Origin: Ottelia alismoides
Taxonomy: Eukaryota; Streptophyta; Magnoliopsida; Alismatales; Hydrocharitaceae
Direction of reading: 5' to 3'
DNA: 64,000 bases
Assembly (NCBI GenBank): GCA_037367405.1
Contig: JAZKJV010009790.1
Span: 1-64,000 of the forward strand
Position 1 is the stretch's first letter. Each line of letters starts with the position of its first letter. The notes under the pieces were generated by a model. The model saw nothing but the letters and a program-made list of their open reading frames with translations, ran no database searches and was not told the origin of the DNA. Of the stretch, positions 1 through 12,930 are shown one piece after another. A program made the position numbers and the translations under genes.

Positions 1-2116
1 TGACATGGCACGGCGGCTGGACTGGCTTCTCCTTCTTCTTCCTCCTCACCCGCCCCTGGAGCTGGCACGGTTGATGCGGAAGATGACGATCCACCTGTTT
101 CTTTATTCACCCCACTGGTAATAGCAGGCGGAGGCAGGGCCCTACCGCTCCTGAGAGTAACAACATTAGAACACACAGTAATATCATTATCAGACACGGA
201 CTGGACATTACATTCTACCTGCTCTTTCTTCTTGAAATTGTTGGGGTTGGCTTCGACCTGCGCCGGAATAGTGGTTCGAATGGCGGTCAGGTCGTCAAGC
301 CGTTTTGTCATCTCCGCCAGCCCTTTAACAAGCTGGGATAGACACTCCATGGTGGGACTAGCAGGGGACATATCAGAAGGCTCAGCGTGCAGACCACGCT
401 GCTGTTGGGTAGATGGGTGGGGAGGCTGTTGCTGGTGGTGTTGCTGTGGTGGTGCAGGAAGTTGAAGCTGTTGATATGACGGAGGAGGATACTGCTGATA
501 TTGTAGAGAGGGGGCGTACTGGTGGAAAGGCTGTGGGTGGCGGTACTGTGGCTGCTGCTGATAGGGAAAATTCTGCCTCCACTGATGTGTAAATTGGGGA
601 GGCTACTGGTGTTGCTGGTGAGGCTGAGAGGTTTGACCAAAACGACCACCCTGAGGTTGGTGGTACTGTCGGTTGGCAAATTGCTGACCCTGGGGTTGTC
701 CCTGAGGATGGGTCGGCAGCGCATCATTACTTCATACCCCATTGACTTCTTGGATCAGGGGTGTTGGTGGGAAGACTGGATCAGGAATAGAAAGGAACTC
801 TGGCTGGTATACGACCATCTGCTGATGCGGCGGGCCCTGGTCGGGCGCCTGCACGTAGTACACGTGCTGGACTGCCGGTGGCTGCTGGCTCGGCAGAGGC
901 TGTGCTGCGGTTGCTGCTCGTCCTTCTTCTCAGCGGGAGCGTCTGATGGTGTAGCCGACTGGACAGAGTTGATCGTGCCGACCAACAGCTCGAGGTACTT
1001 GTTGATCTGATCTAGCTTATCCAGGTTCTGGGTCCTCTTCTCGATCACAACGAGTTTCTCAAGGTCCTGTGATCGCTTCTCAATGATATCAACCTTAGAG
1101 AGATAGCCCCCGATAATGCTGAGGTTGGAGCTCTCATCTCTCTCTTCTTCCTTGGATGCAGCCATGTGAACTTGTTTCTGGAGGATCTGGGGCTACTTCT
1201 GGTATGCCTTGGATGAAAAGAGGGCGGCCTCTCCTTCGGCCATTTCTTCAAAAATTTGCCAGACAACATCTTCATCCTTGTTGAAATGGGAGCCCCCACA
1301 TGCTGCGTCCACAAGCCGTTGGCTTTCAATATTCAGTCCCCCAAAGAAATGCTGGACCAAGATGGTCTTAGGGATCTCATGGTGGGGACACTTCTCCTGC
1401 AAGTTAGTAAATCTCTCCCACGCCTCGTGTACTGACTCATGTGCTCGTTGGGAGAAATTACTGATACGGGCTCGCATCTGGTTGAGCCGACCGAGAGGGT
1501 AATATTTGTGCAGGAAGGCAGACTTTAACTCCTCCCAGGTCGTCACGACCTTTCCCAAATGATTGACCCAATAGAGGGCCCTGTCCTGTAGACTGAAGGG
1601 GAAAGCCATCATCTTTACAATGTCCAGAGGGACATTGGGATAGTGTGTGGTACGGCAAATGCGGGAGAATTGCTGCAGGTGAATGTATGGCTCTTCGTTT
1701 GTGTTTCCATGAAAGGCGGGGAGAAGGGCTATGAATTGGGGCTTCATCTCGAAGTGAGCGTGTACCGGTGGAATGAGGATCCACTCGGTCATCTGGCTGT
1801 CTCCCGGATTATACGTTTCTTTGAGTGTCGGCTTCGGTGGTGGTAATTCAAGGTCATCATCAGGAGGATAATCACCTCCTCCACCTCCACCTCCTCCTCC
1901 CCTGCCTCCTCTGCGTCTGCCTCCTCCTCCATCGTCACGGTTCATCATGTCATTCAACATATCCTGGAATGCGGTCTGTGTAAGGGCCTGCTCGATCAAC
2001 TGCTGCTGAATAGCCTGGATAGACGCCAGTAGTTGTGCATTAACTTGGTTCTGATCTGGCATCTGCCCCTTTGGGATGGGTGGCTGCTGACCCTTGCCCT
2101 TTCCTCCTGGAGCCAT
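1..2116 (-). pseudogene. Athila-type Ty3/gypsy gag, decayed, runs off the left edge (element A)
   Basis: The gag polyprotein packages retrotransposon RNA into cytoplasmic particles. Reading leftward from the ATG at 2116, the frame encodes a basic Gly/Pro-rich N-terminus and a Gly run. The retrotransposon gag core follows at about 1750-1300, with short motifs such as TTWEELK, FLHKYYP and CPHHEIP. The ORF ends at a TAG at 1190-1192, but the same frame continues (PQILQK...) and matches the copy at 41.6-41.8 kb, where a Gln codon stands at the stop. So this is a CAG-to-TAG nonsense change. A frameshift lies between about 600 and 930, with another stop near 603-605. A Gln/Pro-rich segment and a conserved tail (LDDLTAIRTTIP, EANPNNF, TLRSG) are then open to base 1. 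The lineage call rests on the gag core and the tRNA-Asp PBS upstream. The element is probably not autonomous. Confidence 0.9.
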
Positions 2117-4450
2117 GTCAGGGTCTGAGTCGGACGAGATGAACTCCGGAGTAGTCTCCAGGGCTCGCACTGGCTTCTATCTGCAGAATGAGATAGTCCG
2201 AATCAGATCACTTGCAATGAACTTTCAGCTGCCGTGATTAAGCTGGAATTCAGGTCAACCCCAGCATGTTGTGAACGGAAAAAGGATGTAGACTGTAATC
2301 GACTCCCACTCACAACGACGGACGTGGGAAAAAAGTGCTCCCAGTTTATTGGGTGGCCAAGAGAAAGGTAGAAAACGAGGAGTCTGGAGATCGATCCGCA
2401 AAGTCCGGATCGGGTTCTCGGGAATCGCCTCGAACTTATTGGCGGAGTTGAGTCCATGGAATCGATGTAGGTGTCGGCATGGTCCCGACGAAAGCCATCC
2501 ATGGATCAACTTCGCGAAGCACAAGAGAATGTCGGATATTGGAAGAATGATACGATGGTCAACGAGAAATAAAAGGAGTGTAAAATAGTAGAAAGGCTCG
2601 GTTGAGCGGGGTGGTCAAAGGGAGAAACAACAAAAATGTGCGCAAATGCGCGGGACTTGATCTTTGAACCTTAATCTAGATCCATATAAACATAATACAA
2701 AATCGGGTTCACCAACTCACGCCATGTGAAGCCGTGAAAGCTCGGCTATTTATTATCTTTTCATTTTTAGAGTTGTGATTTTCAGGCATATCTTATAACA
2801 AGTCCTTAGTACGCTACCCTATAGGAGAGAGAGTACGGCCGGAAGAGTATCCCGTACTTGTCCTCCTCCTGTGTAACCTGTAGTCTGTACTTTTTGGAGT
2901 CCTTGTAACCCTTCCTGGATCCCTACTCAGCCAAAGAAAAGAGAGAGGAAGCCGATAGGCGAAACCAATACTTCAGTTCTCGCTCGCAACGGAATCACCC
3001 GTGAGCGTGCAAGAACCTACTCGGACGCAGGACGATGAGACAGACACCCCCGTGAAGGCGTGGCCTATGCTCAATACTTTGGACAGGGTCGGTGCTCTCA
3101 CAACAGAGAGTCACCATTGGTGACCAAGTCCTACTCGCCTACGTATGATAGAAGCGCCATTACTTCGGAAATCCATGCGATACACAAGGCAGTTGCAGAC
3201 TGGGTTTTGGGCTTTAATCCTTAGGGGTCGCACTCGCTCAAGGAAGTAGGGTTTTGGTCCCCCTCCAAGGTACCTGAAAACAATGAGGGCTTTATGAACC
3301 CGGTACAATGATAGTCCATTACAAATTTTAATTAAGGTCAAAGTTTATTTAGCAGTCCCCTTGTTTTATTTTTTTGGTTTTCACTTTTTTTGAGTCTGTT
3401 TCATACCAGCGCCTAACGTTTTTGTAAATTTTCATTTAAGTCCTATGTGCTCAAAATCAGAGGAAGATAGCGGAAAAGCCGTGCAAGTGGTTCCATGATG
3501 GAAATCTCACCATTGAACCGAATGATGCATGCTGAGTTAGAAGACTTACAGTGCATCCCAGCTTTCTCCATGTGGTATGCAAAACAGAATTTTTAAACCT
3601 ATCTACATGTCGGTATGTAAGGCGCAAAATCGTCCTAAACATAAGCTGCTATTAACGTGAAGAACCATAAGTCGCTCATTTATCACCAGCCCAAAGGGTC
3701 CGGTCTTGGCTCACCCCTCCTCTGTACTCAACACACTTGAGCTTAGGAGAAAGCGCTTTACAGGGCTTGCTGCGGCACAAGGGCTAAGAGACAAATAAGC
3801 GGCTTGTTTAAATTTGACTAGATCCAAGCGAAGTAGACTATAGGAACATGCATTCTTATTAATGTTTGGACCTAGCTACCGAGTCAAGCAACCTATATCT
3901 AGGGGCTCCAAGCACACAAAATAAAGTAAAAGAAAGGCGGAAAGCTCAAAACTTCGGAAAACAAAATAAAAGAAGGCGATGAAAACTCGAAAAAAAAACC
4001 GCGATGAGGCCCCCAGGTGAACAATCACCCGGGCACTGGACCTCATTGTGAAGAGTAGAGTCCTGTTTAATTACATGCCAAAAATTCTCTCTCTCTCACC
4101 ATAAATTACAAAATAAATAATCCTAAGTGTCTAGCCTATCTAATGCACATCTCCTTGCTTCTTTGGTGCACTCTCCAGATGGTCATGAGAAGAAGACCAT
4201 CCTCCTCCAAGCTTGGCTGCATTGGCCTCCTAAGAAGCCATCCTCGCGTGGCGGGCCCTCGCATCAAAGTCACAAAAAGAATGCATTAATAAAGCTCAAT
4301 CAATAAAATAGAGCAGATAAAATAATCACAAGACATAAATCAATTAAGCATGGTGATCAATAGTAATAAAAATAGCTGCTCACAAAAATGAATGACAAAT
4401 CAAGAATCTTTTTATACAAAAATGACAAAATAAATTAGGCTATGCTCATT
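2117..4450 (-). other. Untranslated leader of element A between PBS and gag
   Basis: This 2.3-kb stretch lies between the primer-binding site and the gag start of the minus-strand element. I see no credible coding frame. It aligns by eye in several patches with the leader of element C (about 42.6-44.6 kb), for example the segments around 2660-3330 and 43140-43730. It is the 5' leader of genomic retrotransposon RNA and presumably holds dimerisation and packaging signals, but none can be pinpointed. Confidence 0.7.
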
Positions 4451-4452
4451 GC

Positions 4453-4470
4453 TCCTCGGCAACGGCGCCA
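4453..4470 (-). promoter_or_regulatory. Primer-binding site, tRNA-Asp type (element A)
   Basis: On the minus strand the bases read TGGCGCCGTTGCCGAGGA. This is complementary to the 3' end of plant tRNA-Asp apart from one mismatch relative to the intact PBS at 23140 (GAGGA versus GGGGA). It lies two bases inside the LTR end at 4473, the usual spacing for minus-strand DNA priming. Confidence 0.92.
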
Positions 4471-4472
4471 TC

Positions 4473-7400
4473 TGATAACACGCATAAACCACGAGGGTCA
4501 CCATGAATAAATAATACAAAGGTGTCGCTGAGGCGACCGCTCGCAGAATACGGGGGTTGATCAGCAATTAACCCACAACAAGAATACAACAATAAAGCAC
4601 AAAATAAATGTGAATTAATCTTTATTTACTCTACCATAAAATGTACAGTGACAAGCATGTAGTGGTCGAACCACAGAGAGCAATACAAAATACCATAGCC
4701 TACATGTATCTCAGAGTCATCCTTGTGTGTGAAGTGGGTTTGTTTTTTATTTTTTTTTCTTTTTTTATAGTAATTAAGTAATATATATACATATAATATA
4801 AATATATTAATTATATATATACCCATAAAGGGTTAGTATGTAGCTTATAATACATATAATATATATAGGTATTTATAAGTATAATAAAAGATATACATAT
4901 ATATTATTATATATATATTTATATATATTAGGGTTAATAAATAGATATATAAATACAATAAATTAGATATATATATTATATTTTTTTCTCTTTTTTTGTT
5001 TTGGAAATACATATGTATACATAAAAGGGGTACTATAATATTTTACAAAAATACTCAAAAATAGTCACAAATTCTTGGCTAAGGTCTTTTTGGGATTTTC
5101 ATGGTTTTTTACTATTTTTATGATTTTTGGGTATTTTTGCAAACAATTTTTAGTATTTTTAAATAGCTAAATAATAGCAAACAGTGGACTAGGTACTGGC
5201 TGTCACAAAAATCGACATTAAAAATAGCTAACAGCCTCAAAAATTTTCCACACTATTTTTCTACTAAAGATAATAAAATATAGCATAAATAGGGCCTGAG
5301 TTTATATTTTTCTGATTTTTCTTTGATTTTTTTATATTTTTTTGAAGTTTTTGGGTATTTTTGAATTTTTAAGGTTTTCCTTTTGCGATTTTTAGGGATT
5401 TTTGGACTGACACTAAAATAGCTCAAAATACACCATAGGGAATTTTTTTTGGAATTTTTCGAGGCATTTTGATATTTTTTTTGGGATTTTATATTCTAGA
5501 CAGTAAATAAAAGGCATGTTTTTGATTTTTAATAAATGCAAAAATGCAACAAAATGGAAAACTAAAACACTACAGGCGGGTGGGTCTAAGGGGACGGTCG
5601 TAGACCGTCCTTCTTGTCTCTAGAACCGTCCCCTCTGATCAACGGGGATGGTTCCTAAACCGTCCCTTCAGCCACCGTCTCATTTGACTATATGGCGTGC
5701 AAGGGTACACTAACAGGAGCTTAAGTGTATTTTTACAAAATTTTTCGATTTAATATGGAGCACAAAATAAATAGACAAAGCATTCAAAAATTAAATGGCC
5801 TGGCAGGGATATTTTTTCAAATAAAATAGTTCACAGGGGCATACATGCAAAAATTACAATAAAAATACACTTTAACTTTTATTTTCAGGACCATTTAATA
5901 ATTATAGGGACCCGGTGGGGCTTAAATGCGAAATTTCACGTGCCTCACGTGGTTGCTGCACGTGAGGCGCGGAAGGACTAAAGTGCAAATCTTAAAACAT
6001 CGGGGGTCCTTCTGCAAAATATACATTTTATTTACAACTGAGACTTTTATTTTTGGCATTAAATAATAAATACAAAACGTGGAGGGGATGGATGTGAAAT
6101 TTACCCCTAAACAAGACGTGGCATCCAACGGCGCAGCTCTCTTCACTTGCCACGCGTCGTCAACTCCTCGCCCGATGACGCTTCGCCGATGGAAGGCTGA
6201 GATTAGATCAACCAAGCTGATCTGACGGTTGATGCGACGCTCCATCTGACGATGTTGATTCGATCTGGGCTGGGACCGCGATCGGACGGTGAAGACGAAG
6301 GCACGAAGAACAGGGAAGAACTCCCTCTTCCCCGACCTTCGATCCGGTGCTGCTCACTCGTCCGGCGCTCCCTTGGGCATCCGATGGTCCAAATAGCTTC
6401 CTGGCAGGGCTCTCTAGCTACTGGAGGTGTCTGATCGAACAGAGGGGCCCTGGAGCGGCGCCACGAGCTCGATGAAGAAGCGGAGCTCCAGGTACCTCCG
6501 CTCGCTTGGGATTCGTCTCCTGGCGTGCTTTAGTACGCCTAACCTGCACAGAAAGGAAGAGGGGCTCGAGGCGATGCTCCTCGACCCGAGGTTTCGAAGC
6601 TGCAACGTAAAAATGAAGGTGGGCGGAGGGGCTCCGGCGAACGGCGGAGGTGGAGCCCCGATTCGCCAAGACCGATGGTCCTGGGTTGATCTGAGGTGAT
6701 GAAACAATGGAGAAGGCGATGGGAAGCGAGATGGAATGCTTGAGGCGGGCAGAGACAGTCGGAACAACGGTGGAGAAGTCGCCGGAGCCAAGCTCCGGCG
6801 AAACTTCGAATTTGGGTTTTCTAGCTAAGGGAATTAACTAACAACTAATCTAACTACTGGAATGAAACGCTAACATTAAAAGCTAACTAAAAACACCTAA
6901 AAGGGCAGCTCTTATACCTGGGGGCCTCCAGGGAGCAGGGCGGACGCCGGAGCTCCGCCACGACAAAACTCTCCTTCCTCTGGCCGAGTCAAGGTGCTGG
7001 GCTACTCCCCCTGTCACGAGGAACAATCCAGGAGCAAGATCTAGGCTTTAGGTTGGAATAAAAGTGGCCAAAATGAGGAAGGAGGCGGAGCTTGTTATTT
7101 ATAAACATTGGCAAGAGGCCTTATTGACCGGCGATTATTGCATGATCTAAAGAGTATTAGGTTGATCCAAAGAATCGGCGAGCTTCAGTGATGATTAGAG
7201 AACAATTCTTGTGCAGGAAGCATCTTCGATTGATGGATGGTATGCCCGGGAAAAATGGGAGAAGATGGGCGAAGAGACACGCTAAGTCACATCGGGCGGC
7301 TGGGGGAGCAGTTGACCGAGCGGTCAACTGTTGACTGCCTGTGATTCGTCCAAGTCAGCCGCTAGGAGACAAAACAGGGAATCTGATGAGAAATTGAATT

Positions 7401-8690
7401 ATTTGACGCCTTAAATGATTTTATTAATTTTTTCTTATAAAAAATGTGTATTATTTCCTCTAGTATTTATTTACGATTTTTATTGAATTTTTCGAGGTGT
7501 TTTATTATAGTTTTATTTGTATAATGTGTATTTGTATGTATTTACATGTATTGTTATGTATTTTTATTTTAAATTTGTTTATTTTCTTTTATTATTTTAT
7601 TGGCTTATTTTATAAATTTATAATTTATTTTTGTGAGTATAAAGATATTTTTGTTGATTTTTATGAGTTTATTTATATTTTTAAATAAATAGGTATAGAT
7701 GTATGTAGGTATACTTATAGGTATTTTATCTATGTATTTTGTACACTTAATTTATTTATTGTATTTTCTTGATTTTTATTTTGGATTTACATTTTTAATG
7801 AGTTATGTGTAATGTATACATCATTATAAAAATATAAAAGAATAAAAGAATCAAGGATTAAAATCCTTTTTATTTATATATAGGTATATAGCATAGGTAT
7901 TTTGTCTATGAATTTGTAGACTTATTTTATTTTACAAATTAATTTTGGTTTTCTTTAACTTCTCTTATGTGTATGCATTATGTACATTATTTACAAAATT
8001 CTAAAAATATGAATTTATACAAATAATGAATATTGAATAAAATGCATATTTTAATCAGTCCTATATACACAGAGGGCCAAAAACCTAACTTCTGCATATG
8101 GACTCCAAAAATTATGAAACCAATTTTATAAAATAGTTCTTGGAATGCTATATACAATTAAAGGTGAGTTTGGGTGATTTGGAATTTTTATTTGCAAGAT
8201 ATGGGTCTGTGAAGTTAAGATTTTGGCTTTTTATTCTGTGTATAAAATGTACACCGGGTATTGTTTTTGCACAAACTCAATTTTGTATTTTTATTTACAT
8301 TATTATCTACAACTTTAGTGTACAAAGTTTCTTCATTTGATGAATAATTAATTATGTACAAAATAGGTGCCAAAAATGCATAAATAAATGAATTAATAAA
8401 TGAGGTATTTATTGTATACTGGCCCTTATCTCCCCCTACTTTATTCCTTGTCGACCAATACCATGCTGGCCTTGGTCTCGGGGTTTGGGTCTAAAATATT
8501 GGCAATATTTTATTCCTTTTTCTTTTCTCCTCTTTATTCTATAATTTTGGCATTAAAACCTTATTTAATGTGGAATTAATACACTGAATCATGAATGCTA
8601 TTATGTGCAATTTGATGTTATTCACATGCATTTGCTGGGGTTTTTGAGGCCAAAATGATAGAATAAAGGTGATGAAATGGAGGTTCATCA
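4473..8690 (-). mobile_element. 5' LTR of element A (about 4.2 kb)
   Basis: This is the minus-strand LTR next to the PBS. In element orientation it begins TGATGAACC at 8690 and ends ...GTTATCA at 4473, so it has TG...CA ends. Its 5' tip carries the family's short inverted repeat (TGATGAA ... TTCATCA). It is AT-rich at both flanks with a GC-richer centre (about 6100-7350) that includes the sequence CCTCACGTGG. It aligns in order with the LTR copies at 18062, 35001 (opposite strand), 44648, 54902 and 60367. No gene is present. The short frames at 6250-6800 and 7500-8340 are chance frames in the LTR. Confidence 0.85.
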
Positions 8691-10344
8691 GTGGATACAC
8701 CTCTACCTTGGTCCTTCATCGCTGCAAACATCAGCCACACCTTGTTGTCACCACGTTGAGACCTCCAGGTGCGATTTGAGGGGTTAAAGACCATTAGAAA
8801 AGGGATTAAAAGGAAAAATTGGGCGGTGGTGGTTTACGTATAGCCAGATTTTTGGTGAGTTACGTGGTTCGATTGCATGAGCTTTGCGCGGGTTGGTGAA
8901 GATGCGCGCATGGGCGTGGAAGAGGGACGAGATGGCTACAGGAAGGTTAAGGTCTCGAGGGCAATGGGTGATGGTAGAGGTGTGGAGAAATCGATAAAGT
9001 GGCACCCTCGTGAAGCTTCTGACAGAATTCAGAAGGAAGTCAGACAGTTGACCCTAGGTCAACAGATAAATGTCTCCTGGTTGGTCCACATGGACAAACT
9101 AGGAAATTCCAAAGCAGGAATACCTTGGAAAATACAAAAGAATTAATAAAGGAATTTATTAATTTTATATTATAAAATAGAAAATGTTTCTAATTTTATG
9201 TAGAATTTAATGCCTATGTTTAATTACTTTTATGAGGTGTTTTATTACAAGTTGATTTTTAGGATTCTATTTATAGGTATATTTACTTATGTTTTGGTTA
9301 TTTTATTTTTATTTCGTATTTTTGATTTCATTATTTTATTTTCTTATTTTATAAAATTATAACTTATTTTTTTACATAAATATATTTTTTATTTTATTTT
9401 CCTGATATAATATATATGTTAAATAGGGATTTATGTTATACAGGTATAAGTATTGTATATTCATCTATGTATTTTATGTTCTTATTTTATTTTAGTATTT
9501 TATTTATGGTGTTATTGTATTCTAAATATGTACATATACTTCTAATGATATTTACGAAATTATAAAATTATAAAATTATAGAAATAATAAACAACAACAA
9601 CAACAACAAAGCCTTTTCTCACAATTAAGTAGGGTCGGCTACATGGATTCTTCGCCTCCATTTAGATCTATCTTGGGTCAATCCCGGGCTTATATCCAGA
9701 AAACTAAGATCCCTTCGTATAGTCTCTTTCCAACACTTCTTGGGCCACCCTCGAAAATTATAGAAATAATAAAGAATAAAAAATGAATATTTTATTCAGG
9801 TATATTGTACAATAAGGGTCCAAAATCTAACTTTCACAACTTAACTCCAAAAAAATGAAACTACCTTCATTATATACTTTCACTGTATATTATTTTTGTA
9901 TGAAATCAATTGTGTATTTTTATTTGTATTTTTATCTACAACTTTTATGTACAAAGTTTACTGATTTGATGAATAAATAATAAAGAATAAAATAAGTCCC
10001 AAAACTAATTATTGACATATTTTTGTAAGGTTGTCTGGCTGTGTTTTGTGTACAATTTGCCAACCTATCTCCTCCTAATTCCTACCTTGTCGACTAATTC
10101 ATCATGATGACCAAGTCTCGAGGGCTTGGGTCACTTCAGTGTCCTTGACATTTCACTCTTTTTCTTTTCTTTTCTTTATTCTTTTATTTTAGCAATAAAT
10201 ACAATGAATGTACAATATTTTATACAATATTTTTGTACAAATTAAAAAGTGTTTATTTTGACAAATTAATGATAAATACATGCATTTAGCTAGGGTTTAA
10301 ATGTTAAAATGAAAGAATAAAAGTGATGGCATAGAGATTCATCA
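8691..10344 (-). mobile_element. Truncated minus-strand LTR of the same family
   Basis: From about 9000 the sequence follows the U3 half of the family LTR: TTGACC..TCAAC, then long AT-rich stretches, then the block ending GATTCATCA at 10344. It lies against the outer end of element A, so A probably inserted into this older LTR. The bases after 10344 are not the polypurine complement seen inside elements. Position 10344 is therefore the outer edge of a solo LTR or of a 5' LTR. The first 300 bases (8691-9000) align less clearly. Confidence 0.65.
9592..9753 (-). mobile_element. TTG-tailed SINE-like insertion with 20-bp target duplication
   Basis: This 162-bp insert lies inside the LTR. On the minus strand it begins CGAGGGTGGCCC, contains GTAGCCGACCC, and ends GGCTTTG followed by (TTG)n. 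This is the tail form of plant tRNA-derived SINEs of the TS/Au kind. Perfect 20-bp direct repeats flank it at 9572-9591 and 9754-9773, as expected from LINE-mediated target-primed insertion. The 5' end looks truncated, because I cannot place a convincing A box. The family name is uncertain. The insertion itself is clear. Confidence 0.8.
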
Positions 10345-10499
10345 TGGACACACAAGTGATGGCTAGGGGGCGCACATGGGAGGGCGCACTGGCAGGGGAG
10401 GGCACAGGTGGAGGAGAGTGCATGGGAGGAGGTCTACCTATACGAACTGATCCGTCTCGGCGAGGTGAGGTGCTGGGGCGCAACCTCCCTCCAGAACCT

Positions 10500-10790
10500 G
10501 GTAGAGAAGGGCAGCGTGGTCGGTGGGTTGGGGGGGAGGGCGAGATCGGGGTCAGGGAGGAGGGGGATAGGGCAAGGACGATGGGGATATTCCTCGGGGT
10601 CGGGGAAGAGGGGTGTCGTCGGGGTTGGTGTCGGGGAGGAGGGGCGTCGTCAGGGTCGAGTCAAGGAGGAGTGGGATTGGGCGAGGTCGATGGGGATATT
10701 CGTGGGGTTCAGGGTCGTAGGGGAGGGGCATTGTCAGGGTTGGGATCAGGGAGGAGGGACGTCAGTGGAGTCGGGGGCTAGGGAGAGGAC
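10500..10790 (+). repeat. Imperfect G-rich tandem repeat
   Basis: Variants of GGGGTCGGGGAGGAGGGG recur about every 60-70 bases, interspersed with GATGGGGATATTC (10579, 10689). Purine and G runs are dense on the + strand. The several G3-G5 runs in close succession could form G-quadruplexes. The long frames read through it are a by-product of base composition. Confidence 0.6.
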
Positions 10791-12679
10791 GGGATTTGGG
10801 AGGAGACCTAAATCCTCGATCTCCCTCTTCTTCTTATTTAATTCGAGTGAGGCCCAAATACCTTTCCTCTTCATTCATTTTCAATCGATAGAATGCCTCC
10901 ATCTTCCCCTCCATTTCGTTTTATTTCTACCTCAACCCTCTCCCATTACCTCACATCGGAGCTTCTATGTCTTTCTTTCACCTCCATATTGGAGCTCTTT
11001 ACTCCTCGTCCTTTTGTATTTCTAGCTCAAGTCGAGTTCACAACTCGAGCACTTTTCTTGCATGCTAAAGTAGCACTCCAGAGCAAGGCATTTGACTTAT
11101 TGATCAAAGCATCGTCGGATACAAGACTTCGTGAAGGACAACACCCAAGAGCTCCATCTCTTCGTTCAAGCACACTTGATACCCATGTCTCATCTCACTA
11201 CGATCATGAATCAACCATATTGAGAACCATCTATGCTGCCTTTCGCTGGCTTGAGGCCCTAAGCACAGTGTGCCGCACCTTACCGTATTCATTGTCGGAG
11301 AAGAACGTGCTAGGACTCTACCATCGGACCAGCTTTATCGGAGAAGGTTCCTCTCGCTCCACTCTACAGAAGAATACTCAAGGAAGAGGAGGCCTGAGTT
11401 CCGTCCACCGTCTGAAAGGGGAGTGGTTTATTTGTAAATAATTGGAACATAAATGATGAAAATGTAAAATATTTGACGGATACCTTCATAGTTAACGAAA
11501 AATTGGATGGAAGCTAACACGGGGTTATGGGTGTAAGAGTTGAGCATGATCAAGGGTCATGGGTGATACCTCTGTATATGGTGGATCACCCTATCATTTT
11601 TTGGGCACATCCTAACGACTTTTAACTGTTAGGAGATGCAAATAACAACAACGAATAAACGTTCTAAACGGATCATCACTAATGATTTAGCAATAGATAT
11701 GGCATTCATTACTAATTTCAAGTATAAAAATATTTCACAACAAATACTATTCATCATTATATATGTAACAACATAATACACAGTGACGGATAAAAAAATG
11801 TCAATATGGACTCATTTCGGAGTCGTCTTTTCAGGAATTGTTATAAAGTGGAAATCCAAAATTCTAAATATCACATTGCTTTTTCCGTATCCTTTTTTAT
11901 ATTCATCCCCAAAGCTGTAGATTATATGTCCCTTTTATCAACTATGAGCATCCAACAAAACACATACACATATTTTTTTAGGAATTTTTACACTTAATCT
12001 TTAGGTATTTCTCCAATAACACTTATACCCCTACCTTTTGCAATTACACTTATATATACACATGTATAAGATCTAATATATTAGAGAGAAAAGTAACCTA
12101 TTAGTATTCCAATTTTTATATAACTTTAAAATAAATAGAATTTAGGAAAATAAAATACCAGAATGCAGTTTTGCAACATCCTTATATGTGTGTATGTATT
12201 CTTACAAAAATTCCAATAATGCCATCAATTGGTGTAATATACGGGCACATGTGTAACAACAGACGTGTGCAACTATTAATTTTATAAGAATGTAGAAAAA
12301 TAAGAGCAATCTCACAAAAAAAGGGGCATAGAAAAAATCATAAGGAACAAAAGTGCAAAAATTCCTTTGTTTCATATCATATTCCACGAGTTAGCAACAT
12401 GGCATTAATAACACGAGGGTCGCCACGGCTTCAATACGTTTCTACTTGGACGTTACAATCAACATCACCATGAATATGATGTTTTGCTTAATTATTAAAA
12501 TTTCCATACTCATTACGTCAATGCAGTGACATATCAAGTGATGATGTCATCATCACTTTTTAAAAATTTTAAGAAACCTTTTTTTGCGAAGACTTGATGA
12601 CTCATCCTGTACTTATTCTAAACGACGTCCGTGAGCTTAAAAGAGGACTTGAAACTGGAAATTTCCATGTTGGACCAAT

Positions 12680-12930
12680 ATGTTTTTCCAGTCCTAGGTC
12701 CTTCTCAACACGAAAAAGACAAGCATGCAGATTCGCGGACTGCTGTAACTCCTCACCAATCCGGTGCCGCTCGATCAAGATCGAGCGGTTCACACGAAAT
12801 CGGATTTTTTAAATCCCTTATCGTGTGAACCGCTAGACCTTGATCGAGCGGCTCAGGATTGATGGAGTTAAAGCAATCCTCTGCAGTACTGTACTGCAGA
12901 AGATCCTAGAGTGAAAACGCTCATTAGTTG
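12680..12930. repeat. Long imperfect fold-back (inverted repeat)
   Basis: Core arms of 32 nt lie at 12766-12797 and 12821-12852 and pair with only three mismatches around a 23-nt loop. The complementarity extends outward more loosely, with CTGTAACTCC pairing near GGAGTTAAAG and CCTAGG near CCTAG, to about 12680 and 12930. Each side of the core also holds or resembles a smaller palindrome: CCGCTCGATC-AA-GATCGAGCGG is perfect in the left arm. Candidates are a fold-back MITE or a MIRNA-like hairpin. No flanking duplication was found. Confidence 0.7.

Noticed and set aside
308..742. 144-codon minus-strand frame
   Set aside because: A shadow frame of the Gln/Pro-rich part of gag; the true frame is offset and conserved in element C.
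7497..8340. Hydrophobic frames as membrane proteins
   Set aside because: Phe/Ile/Tyr-rich translation of AT-rich LTR sequence.
10344..11441. Overlapping + strand frames (145, 205 and 182 codons) as a gene
   Set aside because: Low-complexity Gly/Arg translation of a G-rich repeat, no motif, and no shared frame.
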